Shown here in pieces: positions 1 to 5,727 of a stretch of 5,727 nucleotides of DNA. The notes beneath the pieces are model-generated. The model was not told where the DNA came from, ran no database searches, and saw only the letters and a program-made list of their open reading frames with translations. Numbering within the stretch: the first letter of the stretch is position 1; each line of letters starts with the position of its first letter. The DNA comes from an uncultured Bacteroidota bacterium (lineage in GTDB: Bacteria > Bacteroidota > Bacteroidia > Chitinophagales > Chitinophagaceae). Where the stretch lies: contig CAIYVS010000005.1 in NCBI GenBank assembly GCA_903929655.1, positions 1 to 5,727 of the forward strand, given 5' to 3'. The translations under genes were made by a program, and so were the position numbers.

Positions 1-107
1 ACCTTTATAATTTCAGAGAGTCAAAAAATTATTATTTTTCGGTTTAGAAGTGTCATATAATTGAGCGGGGATTCCATCATGAATAATATTTTGCCGGATT
101 GATCTTG

Positions 108-1274
108 TTGAAGAAAATATATTTGTTGTGCATTTTGTCGGTTTCGCCTTTTGCCTTATCGGCGCAGGTAGCAAATGAAGCTGATCTTATAGATATAGCG
201 AGAAAGGTATTTGATAAGCATGCAAAACCCCGTGCGGATACCACAGTGCAGCCCCGCTTATCTGCTGTGCCTGCGGCAGGTTATTCTTTGCAAACCGGCT
301 TTGCAGTATTACTTGTTGCCAATGGGGCATTCTATACCAGTAAGCCTGCGGAAACCAATATGTCTACCGTGCTGACGAGCTTGACTTATTCTCAACAAAA
401 ACAAATCATTTTTCCGGTACAATCCAATATCTGGACCAAAAATAATAAGTATAATATTGTTACAGACTGGCGCTATTTAAAATATCCGTCCTATACTTAT
501 GGCCTGGGAGGCTACACAAGTTTCTATGACCAGTACACGATAGATTATAATGCAATACGCCTGCACCAGACTTTTTACCGTAAGGTGGCTACTAACTTCT
601 ATGCGGGTATAGGGTATAATTTTGATTATTTCTGGAATATAAAAGAGGTGGACCCTCCAAAAGGAAAGCTGACTGATTTTGAGGAGTACGGATTATCTAA
701 TACGGAACAGGCATCGGGTATCACTTTTAATGTTTTATATGATACCCGGCGAAACTCCATTAATCCGGATAACGGGATATATGCCAATCTTATTTACAGG
801 CCTAATCTTACTTTCCTGGGCAATGAATTTACCTGGCGTTCGCTGGTAGCAGATTTCAGGAAATATGTTAAGATGCCCGGTAAAGGTAATATACTGGCTT
901 TCTGGAGCTATGACTGGCTTACTCTTAGCGGACAGCCACCTTACCTGATGCTGCCCAATACCGGTGGAGACCCTTTTAGTAATACAGGCCGGGGTTATAT
1001 ACAGGGCAGGTACAGGGGAAAAAATATGTTGTATGCTGAAGGCGAATATCGTTTTGCCATATCTGGTAATGATTTGCTGGGTGGGGTTGTGTTTGCCAAT
1101 CTGCAAACATTTACAGAGGAAGAATCCAACAGGTTTGAGGTTTTTATGCCGGGATATGGCGCCGGGATCAGGATAAAACTGAATAAGTTTTCGAAAACGA
1201 ATATTGCACTTGATTATGGCCTCGGTATCCAGGGTTCAGGCGGTTTTTTTGTGAACCTCGGGGAGGTGTTTTAA
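108..1274 (+). CDS. POTRA-less BamA/TamA-like (Omp85 superfamily) outer-membrane beta-barrel protein
   Basis: Exported outer-membrane barrel resembling the C-terminal surface-antigen (D15) domain of BamA/TamA. Numbering from the most upstream possible start (TTG at 99, 391 aa), residues 1-22 form a signal peptide ending L-S-A before Gln23. A linker of about 40 residues follows, where POTRA domains would normally sit. The barrel runs from about residue 60 to the end. Omp85 signatures are visible: D215-T-R followed by N222-P and G226 (the DTR..NP..G strand motif), R298-G-Y corresponding to the loop-6 (V/I)RG(F/Y) motif, and a terminal Phe391 expected of the last barrel strand. No ATG lies in frame upstream, because TAA closes the frame at 84-86. 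TTG codons at 99, 105 and 108 are possible starts. I chose 108 because it gives M-K-K followed by the hydrophobic core, a standard signal peptide, and a 388-aa product. No Shine-Dalgarno is seen. Without POTRAs a BamA-type assembly role is unproven; lipid or protein transport, or a purely structural role, remain open. Confidence 0.85.
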   Translation: MKKIYLLCILSVSPFALSAQVANEADLIDIARKVFDKHAKPRADTTVQPRLSAVPAAGYSLQTGFAVLLVANGAFYTSKPAETNMSTVLTSLTYSQQKQIIFPVQSNIWTKNNKYNIVTDWRYLKYPSYTYGLGGYTSFYDQYTIDYNAIRLHQTFYRKVATNFYAGIGYNFDYFWNIKEVDPPKGKLTDFEEYGLSNTEQASGITFNVLYDTRRNSINPDNGIYANLIYRPNLTFLGNEFTWRSLVADFRKYVKMPGKGNILAFWSYDWLTLSGQPPYLMLPNTGGDPFSNTGRGYIQGRYRGKNMLYAEGEYRFAISGNDLLGGVVFANLQTFTEEESNRFEVFMPGYGAGIRIKLNKFSKTNIALDYGLGIQGSGGFFVNLGEVF

Positions 1275-1275
1275 T

Positions 1276-1303
1276 AATGTGCAAATTGCAAATGTGCAAA
1301 TTG
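1276..1303. repeat. Two direct copies of a 13-bp AT-rich unit between convergent genes
   Basis: The unit AATGTGCAAATTG occurs at 1276-1288 and again, perfectly, at 1291-1303, separated by CA (period 15). It begins just after the stop codon of the barrel gene and lies in the 74-bp gap before the end of gltX. No hairpin followed by a T-run is visible here, so it does not look like an ordinary terminator. It may be a remnant of a short intergenic repeat family, but one locus cannot show that. Confidence 0.7.
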
Positions 1304-1348
1304 AGTTTAGGGAACACAATAATATCTGAGAATATAGTGAGCTAAGAA

Positions 1349-2869
1349 TCAGAGTTGTGAGAGGACATTATTGACCCTAAGGATGGTTTCCTGTTTGCCT
1401 ATCATATCTGCTATGTGGAATACGCCGGGTCCATATTTGCCACCAACCAGCATGATGCGTAAAGGAAGCAGCACATCGCCTTTTTTAAGACCATTGGTTT
1501 CCAGGAGTTTATTAAAATGTTGTTCCGGTATCTCTTGATTCCATTCTGTTATCTCGTTCAATGAATTTATCCAGGATGTAAAAAACGCTTTCTTCTGATC
1601 GTTCCATTTTTCCTTTATGGGGCTGATGTCAAAATTCTGTGGGGTGGTAAAAAAGAAATGTCCCTGCTGCCAGAAGTCGGGGATGAGGGTGCAGCGGTCT
1701 TTGATGAGAGCTACAATTTTCTGCAAATGATCGTCTGAAACTTTTACACCCTGCGCTTCAATGTATGGTTTTGCAAGCTGTGTTAAAGTGGCATCATCGG
1801 TATGCTGAATATATTGATGGTTGAACCATTTTGCTTTTTCGAAATCGAATTTGGCGCCGCCCTTATGTACGCGTTCGATCGAGAATTTATGAATGAGTTC
1901 GTCCATAGAAAATAATTCCTGTTCTGTGCCGGGGTTCCAGCCCAGCATGGCCAGCATGTTTACAAATGCCTGTGGCAGAAAGCCCATTTCTCGGAAACCG
2001 GATGTTGTTTCATTAGTTCGCGGATCGGTCCAGTTCATGGCAAATACCGGGAAGCCCAGGCGGTCTCCGTCACGTTTGCTGAGTTTGCCATTGCCGTCCG
2101 GTTTTAGGATAAGTGGCAGGTGTGCCCATTGGGGCATGTGGTGTTTCCAGCCCAGGTATTCCCATAGCAGGATGTGAACAGGGGCACTGGGCAGCCACTC
2201 TTCTCCGCGGAAGGCATGTGTTATCTTCATGAGGTAATCATCTACCACTACTGCGAGATGATAGGTGGGCATACCGTCTGCTTTTAAAAGTACTTTATCA
2301 TCAACAAGCGAGGTATCGAAAGATATTTCGCCACGGATCATGTCGGTAAAAAGAAGCGTTACGTTTTCGGGCATTTTAATACGTACCACGTAAGGTATAC
2401 CATTGGCAAGGAGTTCATTTACGTCGTGTGGATCTAAGCTAAGCGAATTGCGCATGTGCATGCGGGTGGTATGATCGTATTGGGGATTGGTATTGTCCGG
2501 TCTTTTCAGATCATGGCGCATTTTTTCAAGTTCTTCCGTAGTGTCAAAAGCGTAGTATGCATGGCCGGAATCGATGAGTTGTTTTGCGTATTGATGATAT
2601 AAATTTTTGCGTTCGCTTTGGCGGTAAGGAGCATGCGGGCCACCTTTCTGCGGGCTCTCGTCGGGTGTGAGGCCGCACCATTGCAGGCAATCTACAATAT
2701 ATTGTTCAGCACCTTCTACGTAGCGGTTCTGGTCGGTATCTTCTATACGCAAAATAAAATCGCCACCGTGATGACGGGCAAATAAATAATTATATAATAC
2801 GGTACGGACACCTCCCAGGTGCAGGCCCCCTGTGGGGCTTGGCGCAAAACGGACACGAACTTTGCTCAT
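1349..2869 (-). CDS. gltX: Glutamyl-tRNA synthetase (class Ic)
   Basis: Cytoplasmic enzyme that charges tRNA-Glu with glutamate using ATP. The 506-aa length fits the family. The N-terminal Rossmann catalytic domain opens with R-F-A-P-S-P-T-G (residues 7-14) and the HIGH-type motif H17-L-G-G20. Other family landmarks are R41-I-E-D-T-D46, the D199-G-M-P-T-Y-H-L segment and the KMSKR loop, here K262-L-S-K-R266. The alpha-helical anticodon-binding region fills roughly residues 310-506. The sequence G-D-R-L-G-F-P-V-F after KLSKR is, as I recall, typical of Bacteroidota GltX. Where E. coli GltX carries zinc-binding cysteines (a C-x-C after the A-Y segment), this protein has Y-Y-A-F-D (105-109) and no nearby cysteine, so it probably lacks that zinc site. 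The start is ATG with no Shine-Dalgarno upstream. It lies 89 bp downstream of a barrel gene on the same strand and converges with the Omp85-like gene. It may be co-transcribed with the barrel array or have its own promoter; the sequence does not decide. Confidence 0.98.
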   Translation of the reverse strand: MSKVRVRFAPSPTGGLHLGGVRTVLYNYLFARHHGGDFILRIEDTDQNRYVEGAEQYIVDCLQWCGLTPDESPQKGGPHAPYRQSERKNLYHQYAKQLIDSGHAYYAFDTTEELEKMRHDLKRPDNTNPQYDHTTRMHMRNSLSLDPHDVNELLANGIPYVVRIKMPENVTLLFTDMIRGEISFDTSLVDDKVLLKADGMPTYHLAVVVDDYLMKITHAFRGEEWLPSAPVHILLWEYLGWKHHMPQWAHLPLILKPDGNGKLSKRDGDRLGFPVFAMNWTDPRTNETTSGFREMGFLPQAFVNMLAMLGWNPGTEQELFSMDELIHKFSIERVHKGGAKFDFEKAKWFNHQYIQHTDDATLTQLAKPYIEAQGVKVSDDHLQKIVALIKDRCTLIPDFWQQGHFFFTTPQNFDISPIKEKWNDQKKAFFTSWINSLNEITEWNQEIPEQHFNKLLETNGLKKGDVLLPLRIMLVGGKYGPGVFHIADMIGKQETILRVNNVLSQL

Positions 2870-2876
2870 AAGGCTG

Positions 2877-2895
2877 CAATTTAGCTGATAAATTG
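2877..2895 (-). other. AT-rich inverted repeat in the gltX leader
   Basis: CAATTT (2877-2882) and AAATTG (2890-2895) are perfect inverted arms around a 7-base loop. On the coding strand the element ends 7 bases before the gltX ATG. The stem is only 6 bp with one G-C pair, so RNA folding would be weak. It could be a binding site, a leader hairpin or chance. It does not resemble a T-box, which would be much larger. Confidence 0.3.
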
Positions 2896-2958
2896 ATTGG
2901 TTGAATAGTTAAAGGGAAAGGAGACTTGCTAAAATAGCGAAAAATAAAGGAGCCTGAT

Positions 2959-3672
2959 CTATTCGGCTATAAGTTCGCTGGCCAGGCTTGTATGTCTTTT
3001 TTTGCTTACAAAATAGCCTACAGAAAGACCGTATGAAAGGTTTTTAGCGCTTTCGTCGCCATAGGTAGAAATATCTGTAAAGCCATAATAATAAAAAGCG
3101 CGTAAATATAAGCCCCGGTTAAATTCATAACCTGCCATCAGGTTAAGACCTATATCCAGTTTGCTGACATCCCTCCCTCCCTGTATCTGAACATTTGCAG
3201 AAGAATCGAAAGGAGCTGAATTGGGGTAATGGCCGTAATCGTGCAATTGGTTGGTGCCGCCAATGGTGTATGCGATGGAGGCTCCCAGGCCGAAGAAAAT
3301 TCGTCCTTGCCCTTGTGTGTTTATTTTGAAGATCACATTAACCGGAAGCTCCAGGTAGTGTATATGAAATTTCTGGTCCACATTTTCAACCATAGTATCG
3401 CCTGAATTATAGCCGAATGATTTTGCAGCGCCTTTAACGGAAAAGAAAAGACCTGATTGAAAATAAAGATGTTTACTGATACCGATGTCTAATATGCCAC
3501 CAATCTCTGTTCCGGTAATGCTGCCGGTAGAAAGTTTATGATAAGGGGTAGGTGGGATGATTGACATAGAGCAAGTACTAATGCCGATCTCGGGGGCGAT
3601 GGCAAGCTGCGCAATACTAGTCGTTGCTGATAATGAGCAAGAAGTAAATAATAATAAGAAAAGCTTTTTCAT
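2959..3672 (-). CDS. Porin-family (PorT-like) outer-membrane beta-barrel protein, paralogue 1
   Basis: Secreted outer-membrane barrel of the small Bacteroidota family related to PorT and OMP_b-brl_2; specific function unknown. The frame also allows GTG at 3675, directly followed by ATG at 3672. The ATG is preferred and gives 237 aa starting M-K-K-L-F. Residues 1-21 are a signal peptide with likely cleavage after S-I-A, before Q22. Cys12 lies inside the hydrophobic core but is preceded by F-T-S, a poor lipobox, so a lipoprotein is unlikely. The shared family motif P27-E-I-G30 follows. Amphipathic strands run to the final Y-F (220-221), and a 16-residue polar tail (SKKRH...) extends beyond the barrel. 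The central strand H105-Y-L-E-L-P110 and the strand starting L173-D-I-G match the neighbouring paralogues. It is the most divergent of the four copies, with longer loops around residues 84-102 and 140-170. It sits 47 bp downstream of the next paralogue and 89 bp upstream of gltX. Confidence 0.88.
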   Translation of the reverse strand: MKKLFLLLFTSCSLSATTSIAQLAIAPEIGISTCSMSIIPPTPYHKLSTGSITGTEIGGILDIGISKHLYFQSGLFFSVKGAAKSFGYNSGDTMVENVDQKFHIHYLELPVNVIFKINTQGQGRIFFGLGASIAYTIGGTNQLHDYGHYPNSAPFDSSANVQIQGGRDVSKLDIGLNLMAGYEFNRGLYLRAFYYYGFTDISTYGDESAKNLSYGLSVGYFVSKKRHTSLASELIAE

Positions 3673-3719
3673 CACCAGGAAAATGAAATTATACTGTGCA
3701 GATTAAAAGGCTCTATTCC

Positions 3720-4373
3720 TCACTTTTTCTTATCTTTTGCAGACCTGTAGAACCAGGCAATGGAAATGCTCCAAACCGAATTTCTGATAGTTTGTCCGCT
3801 TCCGGTAGCTATATTGGTTAAGCCCATGGCATAGCCCAGTTTTGCGGAAAGCCCATTATGCAACTGATAAGCCGCCGCAATATTGACGCCTATATCAAGC
3901 GGCTTAATGAACGAAGCAGTATCTGTACCTATTTTAAAATTGCTTGGTTTGAATGCAGGGTCTCCGGGTGTGCCGGAAATACTGAGGCCATAGCCAACAT
4001 AGGGGCCAGCACTGAACAACAAATTGCCCTTTTTTAGATCCATTTTGTACACAGCAGTGATGGGTACCTGTGCATAATTAATAGTGATGGGTACCGTTAC
4101 TGGTCCTACAAATACAACTGTTGCGTCCATTTTAGCCCCGAGTTGTGTAAAGAAAACTCCCGCCTGTATCGAAAACTCCTTACTGATGAGTTTATCAAAA
4201 TTAATCCCGGCTTTGAGGCCTGTTTTGAAATAACTTGTAACACCAGGCGCATTACTAAAGGACAGGTTACAAAAGTTGAGCCCGATTTCGGGGGCAATGC
4301 CGATCCTGTCTCCGGCTTGTGTTGTAAATGCCAGTAAGGCGCTAATAATAGTTAAGAAAAAGAATTTCCTCAC
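3720..4373 (-). CDS. Porin-family (PorT-like) outer-membrane beta-barrel protein, paralogue 2
   Basis: Second member of the tandem barrel family, function unknown. The open frame reaches back to GTG at 4412, but that start would put 13 residues with P-P (MHYLDYFRAKLPP) before the signal peptide. GTG at 4373 gives M-R-K followed directly by a hydrophobic core, with likely cleavage after T-T-Q-A20 and a 217-aa product. I therefore prefer 4373; no ATG is available nearby. Motifs in this numbering: P28-E-I-G31, the N99-Y-A-Q-V-P strand, A122-G-P-Y125, L159-D-I-G and a final strand ending A206-W-F, followed by a basic tail RSAKDKKK. One cysteine, Cys35, is visible in the mature protein, at the same offset after PEIG as Cys34 of paralogue 1. 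The 115-bp gap upstream, the longest in the array, leaves room for a promoter. No Shine-Dalgarno precedes either GTG. Confidence 0.87.
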   Translation of the reverse strand: MRKFFFLTIISALLAFTTQAGDRIGIAPEIGLNFCNLSFSNAPGVTSYFKTGLKAGINFDKLISKEFSIQAGVFFTQLGAKMDATVVFVGPVTVPITINYAQVPITAVYKMDLKKGNLLFSAGPYVGYGLSISGTPGDPAFKPSNFKIGTDTASFIKPLDIGVNIAAAYQLHNGLSAKLGYAMGLTNIATGSGQTIRNSVWSISIAWFYRSAKDKKK

Positions 4374-4416
4374 GGGTGGCAGTTTTGCTCTAAAATAATC
4401 CAAATAATGCACTTTT

Positions 4417-4424
4417 CAATAGTA
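4417..4424 (-). promoter_or_regulatory. Possible -7 element (TAnnTTTG-like) upstream of paralogue 2
   Basis: On the - strand this reads TACTATTG, one mismatch from the Bacteroidota -7 consensus TAnnTTTG. It would place transcription initiation close to 4410, giving a leader of about 35-40 bases before the GTG at 4373 and essentially none before the GTG at 4412. No clear TTTG/TTG -33 element is found at the usual distance, so this is a weak candidate. Confidence 0.2.
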
Positions 4425-4465
4425 TACTTTAGGTAAAGGGGGTTGTAAATGGAATATCACATAAA

Positions 4466-4478
4466 ATTGAATTTCAAT
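4466..4478 (-). terminator. Weak AT-rich palindrome after the paralogue 3 stop
   Basis: ATTGAA and TTCAAT are perfect inverted arms around one base. As RNA this would be a 5-bp, A/U-rich stem with a 3-base loop. On the coding strand it begins about 10 bases after the stop codon and is followed by TTTAT. It is too weak and U-poor to be a confident intrinsic terminator, and may equally be a binding site or chance. Confidence 0.2.
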
Positions 4479-4488
4479 AAGGCCTGAG

Positions 4489-5163
4489 CTAACGGTAGCT
4501 TGGTCCGCCTAATAACCAGGCAAGAGAGACAAAAATACAGGTATTATTCTCTGTTAATGAGCTAATATTTGACATATTTGCCAAGCCATAACTATAGCCT
4601 GCACGAAACAGGAAGCCGGAGGGAAGCTCATAGCCAAGCATTACATCAAAACCATAATCCAAAGCTTTGGTGGAGGATGAATCTGAACCAAACTTGATGG
4701 TTTCAGTACTTGCCGGTGCACTTTGCACACCCACATTATAAGCTTCTGCTTTATTTACACCGTAAACACCCCATGCCAGGTAGGGCCCTGCGCCGACAAA
4801 TACTTTGCCCGGCCCCAACTCGGTTTTGTAAACAAAATTGAGCGGCACATGGACATAGTATATGCTGGTTGTTACATTAGGTACAACAGTTGTTAAACCC
4901 TGATAAAAAGTATTACTACCGGGTATGTAGCAACCCATCATTGAAAAAAAGACTGCAGGCTGAAAAGCGAAATGATCATTCTTATACTCGTAATCAAAAA
5001 GGCAGCCTGCCCTTATGCCAGGCAAAATGCTGTTAGCATTGTTATTACCGGCTACGCTTTCCCTGATATTGCTCATATTAAAGCCAATTTCGGGGCCAAG
5101 CCGCCACTGCGCCTGCGCCTGGAGTGTTATAAATGAGAGAATTAAAAAAAATAGTTTCTTCAT
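4489..5163 (-). CDS. Porin-family (PorT-like) outer-membrane beta-barrel protein, paralogue 3
   Basis: Third member of the tandem family, 224 aa, function unknown. ATG start gives M-K-K-L-F-F with a clean signal peptide and likely cleavage after Q-A-Q-A18, before Gln19. Motifs: P24-E-I-G27, S74-M-M-G77, the Y103-V-H-V-P strand, A125-G-P-Y128, an L168-D-Y-G strand and a final strand ending A215-W-L-L. The tail is only GGPSYR. It is closest to the truncated neighbour at the right edge: residues 156-199 match that protein at 33 of 44 positions. The segments at about 79-100 and 138-155 are poorly conserved, as expected for loops. Three cysteines (54, 78, 209) are present in the mature protein, unusually many for a barrel this small. 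It lies 43 bp downstream of that neighbour, which suggests co-transcription, with no Shine-Dalgarno before the ATG. Confidence 0.9.
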   Translation of the reverse strand: MKKLFFLILSFITLQAQAQWRLGPEIGFNMSNIRESVAGNNNANSILPGIRAGCLFDYEYKNDHFAFQPAVFFSMMGCYIPGSNTFYQGLTTVVPNVTTSIYYVHVPLNFVYKTELGPGKVFVGAGPYLAWGVYGVNKAEAYNVGVQSAPASTETIKFGSDSSSTKALDYGFDVMLGYELPSGFLFRAGYSYGLANMSNISSLTENNTCIFVSLAWLLGGPSYR

Positions 5164-5206
5164 ACAATATGATTTCTATAATAATAAAGAGCTATTGCTG
5201 TTGATG

Positions 5207-5727
5207 TCAGCGTTTTTTATGGCTATTGGTATTGCTAAATAGCCATGCCGCGCTAAGAAAAACACAAGTGTTTTTATCGGTAGTTCCGTTTTGATTGGAA
5301 AAATTGGCAAGACCATAGCTATAACCCACTTTGAACAGGAGCCCGCTGGGAAGCTCATATCCTGCTAAAACGTTCACGCCGTAATCCAAGGCTTTTGTGG
5401 ATGCCGTATCTGAGCCAAAGTTGATACTTTTGCTGGTAGCGGGTAAAGATCCCAGTGTATCAACCGTAACAGCGCCGGTCTTGTTTGTACCGCTGAGCGC
5501 ATATGATACATATGGTCCTGCACCAATAAAAAATTTGCCTGGTCCTGCATCTATTTTATAAATAATATTGAGTGGGATATGAACATAGTTGATGTTCTTT
5601 GAGCCCTGGCCGATGCTGAGATTGAGGCCAGAAAAGGATGCACTTTGCGCTCCTGTTTTTGCACCCATCATGGAATAGGAAAGCCCTGATTGCAGTGCGA
5701 GATTTTCGTTAAATGCATATTCAACGG
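5207..5727 (-). CDS. Porin-family (PorT-like) outer-membrane beta-barrel protein, paralogue 4 (5' end outside window)
   Basis: Fourth member of the tandem family, incomplete at the right edge. An M-M pair encoded at 5666-5671 could be taken for a start, but the frame stays open to the edge and encodes 18 further residues (VEYAFNENLALQSGLSYS) that align with residues 56-73 of paralogue 3. The M-M is therefore internal (S-M-M-G). By that alignment about 55 N-terminal residues, including signal peptide and PEIG motif, lie beyond the window. Visible landmarks, counted from the first complete codon at the edge: Y47-V-H-I-P, A69-G-P-Y72, an L113-D-Y-G strand and a final strand ending A160-W-L-F, then a polar, basic tail SNTNSHKKR. 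One cysteine (154) lies at the position equivalent to Cys209 of paralogue 3. Its stop is 43 bp before the next gene. Function unknown beyond an outer-membrane barrel. Confidence 0.88.
   Translation of the reverse strand, partial: VEYAFNENLALQSGLSYSMMGAKTGAQSASFSGLNLSIGQGSKNINYVHIPLNIIYKIDAGPGKFFIGAGPYVSYALSGTNKTGAVTVDTLGSLPATSKSINFGSDTASTKALDYGVNVLAGYELPSGLLFKVGYSYGLANFSNQNGTTDKNTCVFLSAAWLFSNTNSHKKR

Noticed and set aside
24..39. All-AT inverted repeat (AAAAAT, TATT, ATTTTT) in the left flank
   Set aside because: A 6-bp stem made only of A-T pairs in an AT-rich stretch is expected by chance and would be unstable.
1..98. Possible gene, RNA or clear promoter in the left flank
   Set aside because: No sustained reading frame or RNA fold is visible; TATTTTG at 87-93 resembles a -7 element but has the wrong spacing and no -33 partner.
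735..1106. Opposite-strand open frame inside the Omp85-like gene
   Set aside because: It lies wholly within a gene with clear family motifs and its translation resembles no protein family; it is a shadow frame.
1322..1353. Small inverted repeats near the end of gltX as a terminator
   Set aside because: Arms of only 4-5 bp (ATAT/ATAT, TCTGA/TCAGA), one overlapping the stop codon, without a T-run.
1893..2177. Plus-strand open frame inside gltX
   Set aside because: Antisense to the conserved GltX catalytic and KLSKR region; no start context or recognisable domain.
2928..2938. GCTA-AAA-TAGC hairpin as a terminator between paralogue 1 and gltX
   Set aside because: Only a 4-bp stem with a 3-base loop and no uninterrupted T-run on the coding strand; not distinguishable from chance.
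3637..3639. Lipoprotein lipobox around Cys12 of paralogue 1
   Set aside because: The residues before the cysteine are L-F-T-S, lacking Leu at -3, and a good signal peptidase I site (S-I-A before Q) follows, consistent with the paralogues.
4106..4337. Short frames on both strands inside paralogue 2
   Set aside because: Overlap a barrel gene whose motifs align with three paralogues; the alternative frames show no family signal.
5669..5671. ATG at 5671 as the start of paralogue 4
   Set aside because: The frame is open to the window edge and the upstream residues align with residues 56-73 of paralogue 3, so this methionine is internal.

Overview
The window looks like a chromosomal segment of a Bacteroidota bacterium, probably from the Chitinophagales/Sphingobacteriales side. 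The evidence is the Bacteroidota-type glutamyl-tRNA synthetase, a POTRA-less Omp85-like barrel of a kind common in that phylum, several PorT-like/porin-family small barrels with signal peptides cut before Q or G, moderate-to-low GC, and starts without Shine-Dalgarno sequences. The assignment rests on recognising protein families by eye, not on a search.

Layout. Bases 1-98 hold no gene that I can support. From about 108 to 1274 on the + strand is a BamA/TamA-like outer-membrane barrel without POTRA domains. It converges on gltX (1349-2869, - strand) across a 74-bp gap that carries a 13-bp direct repeat. Upstream of gltX, also on the - strand, are four consecutive genes for small outer-membrane beta-barrel proteins of one family: 2959-3672, 3720-4373, 4489-5163 and 5207 to the right edge (5' end cut off by the window). 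The gaps, in transcription order, are 43, 115, 47 and 89 bp, so part or all of the array could be one transcription unit reading towards gltX.

The four barrel genes are tandem paralogues. They share a PEIG motif just after the signal peptide, a central (V/I/L)P(L/V/I) strand leading to a G(A/L)G- or AGPY-type turn, an LD(Y/I)G strand, and a final strand ending in aromatic or hydrophobic residues followed by a short polar tail. The two rightmost copies are much more alike than the others (33 of 44 residues identical over one C-terminal block), which points to a fairly recent duplication. Conserved strands alternate with divergent loops, as expected for surface-exposed proteins.

No enzyme, regulator, mobile element, RNA gene or CRISPR array is visible beside the barrels, so no pathway can be assigned. 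I do not see a convincing new system. The points that merit a second look are the tandem barrel array, three start-codon corrections (TTG at 108, ATG at 3672, GTG at 4373), the POTRA-less Omp85 protein, and the missing zinc cysteines in GltX.
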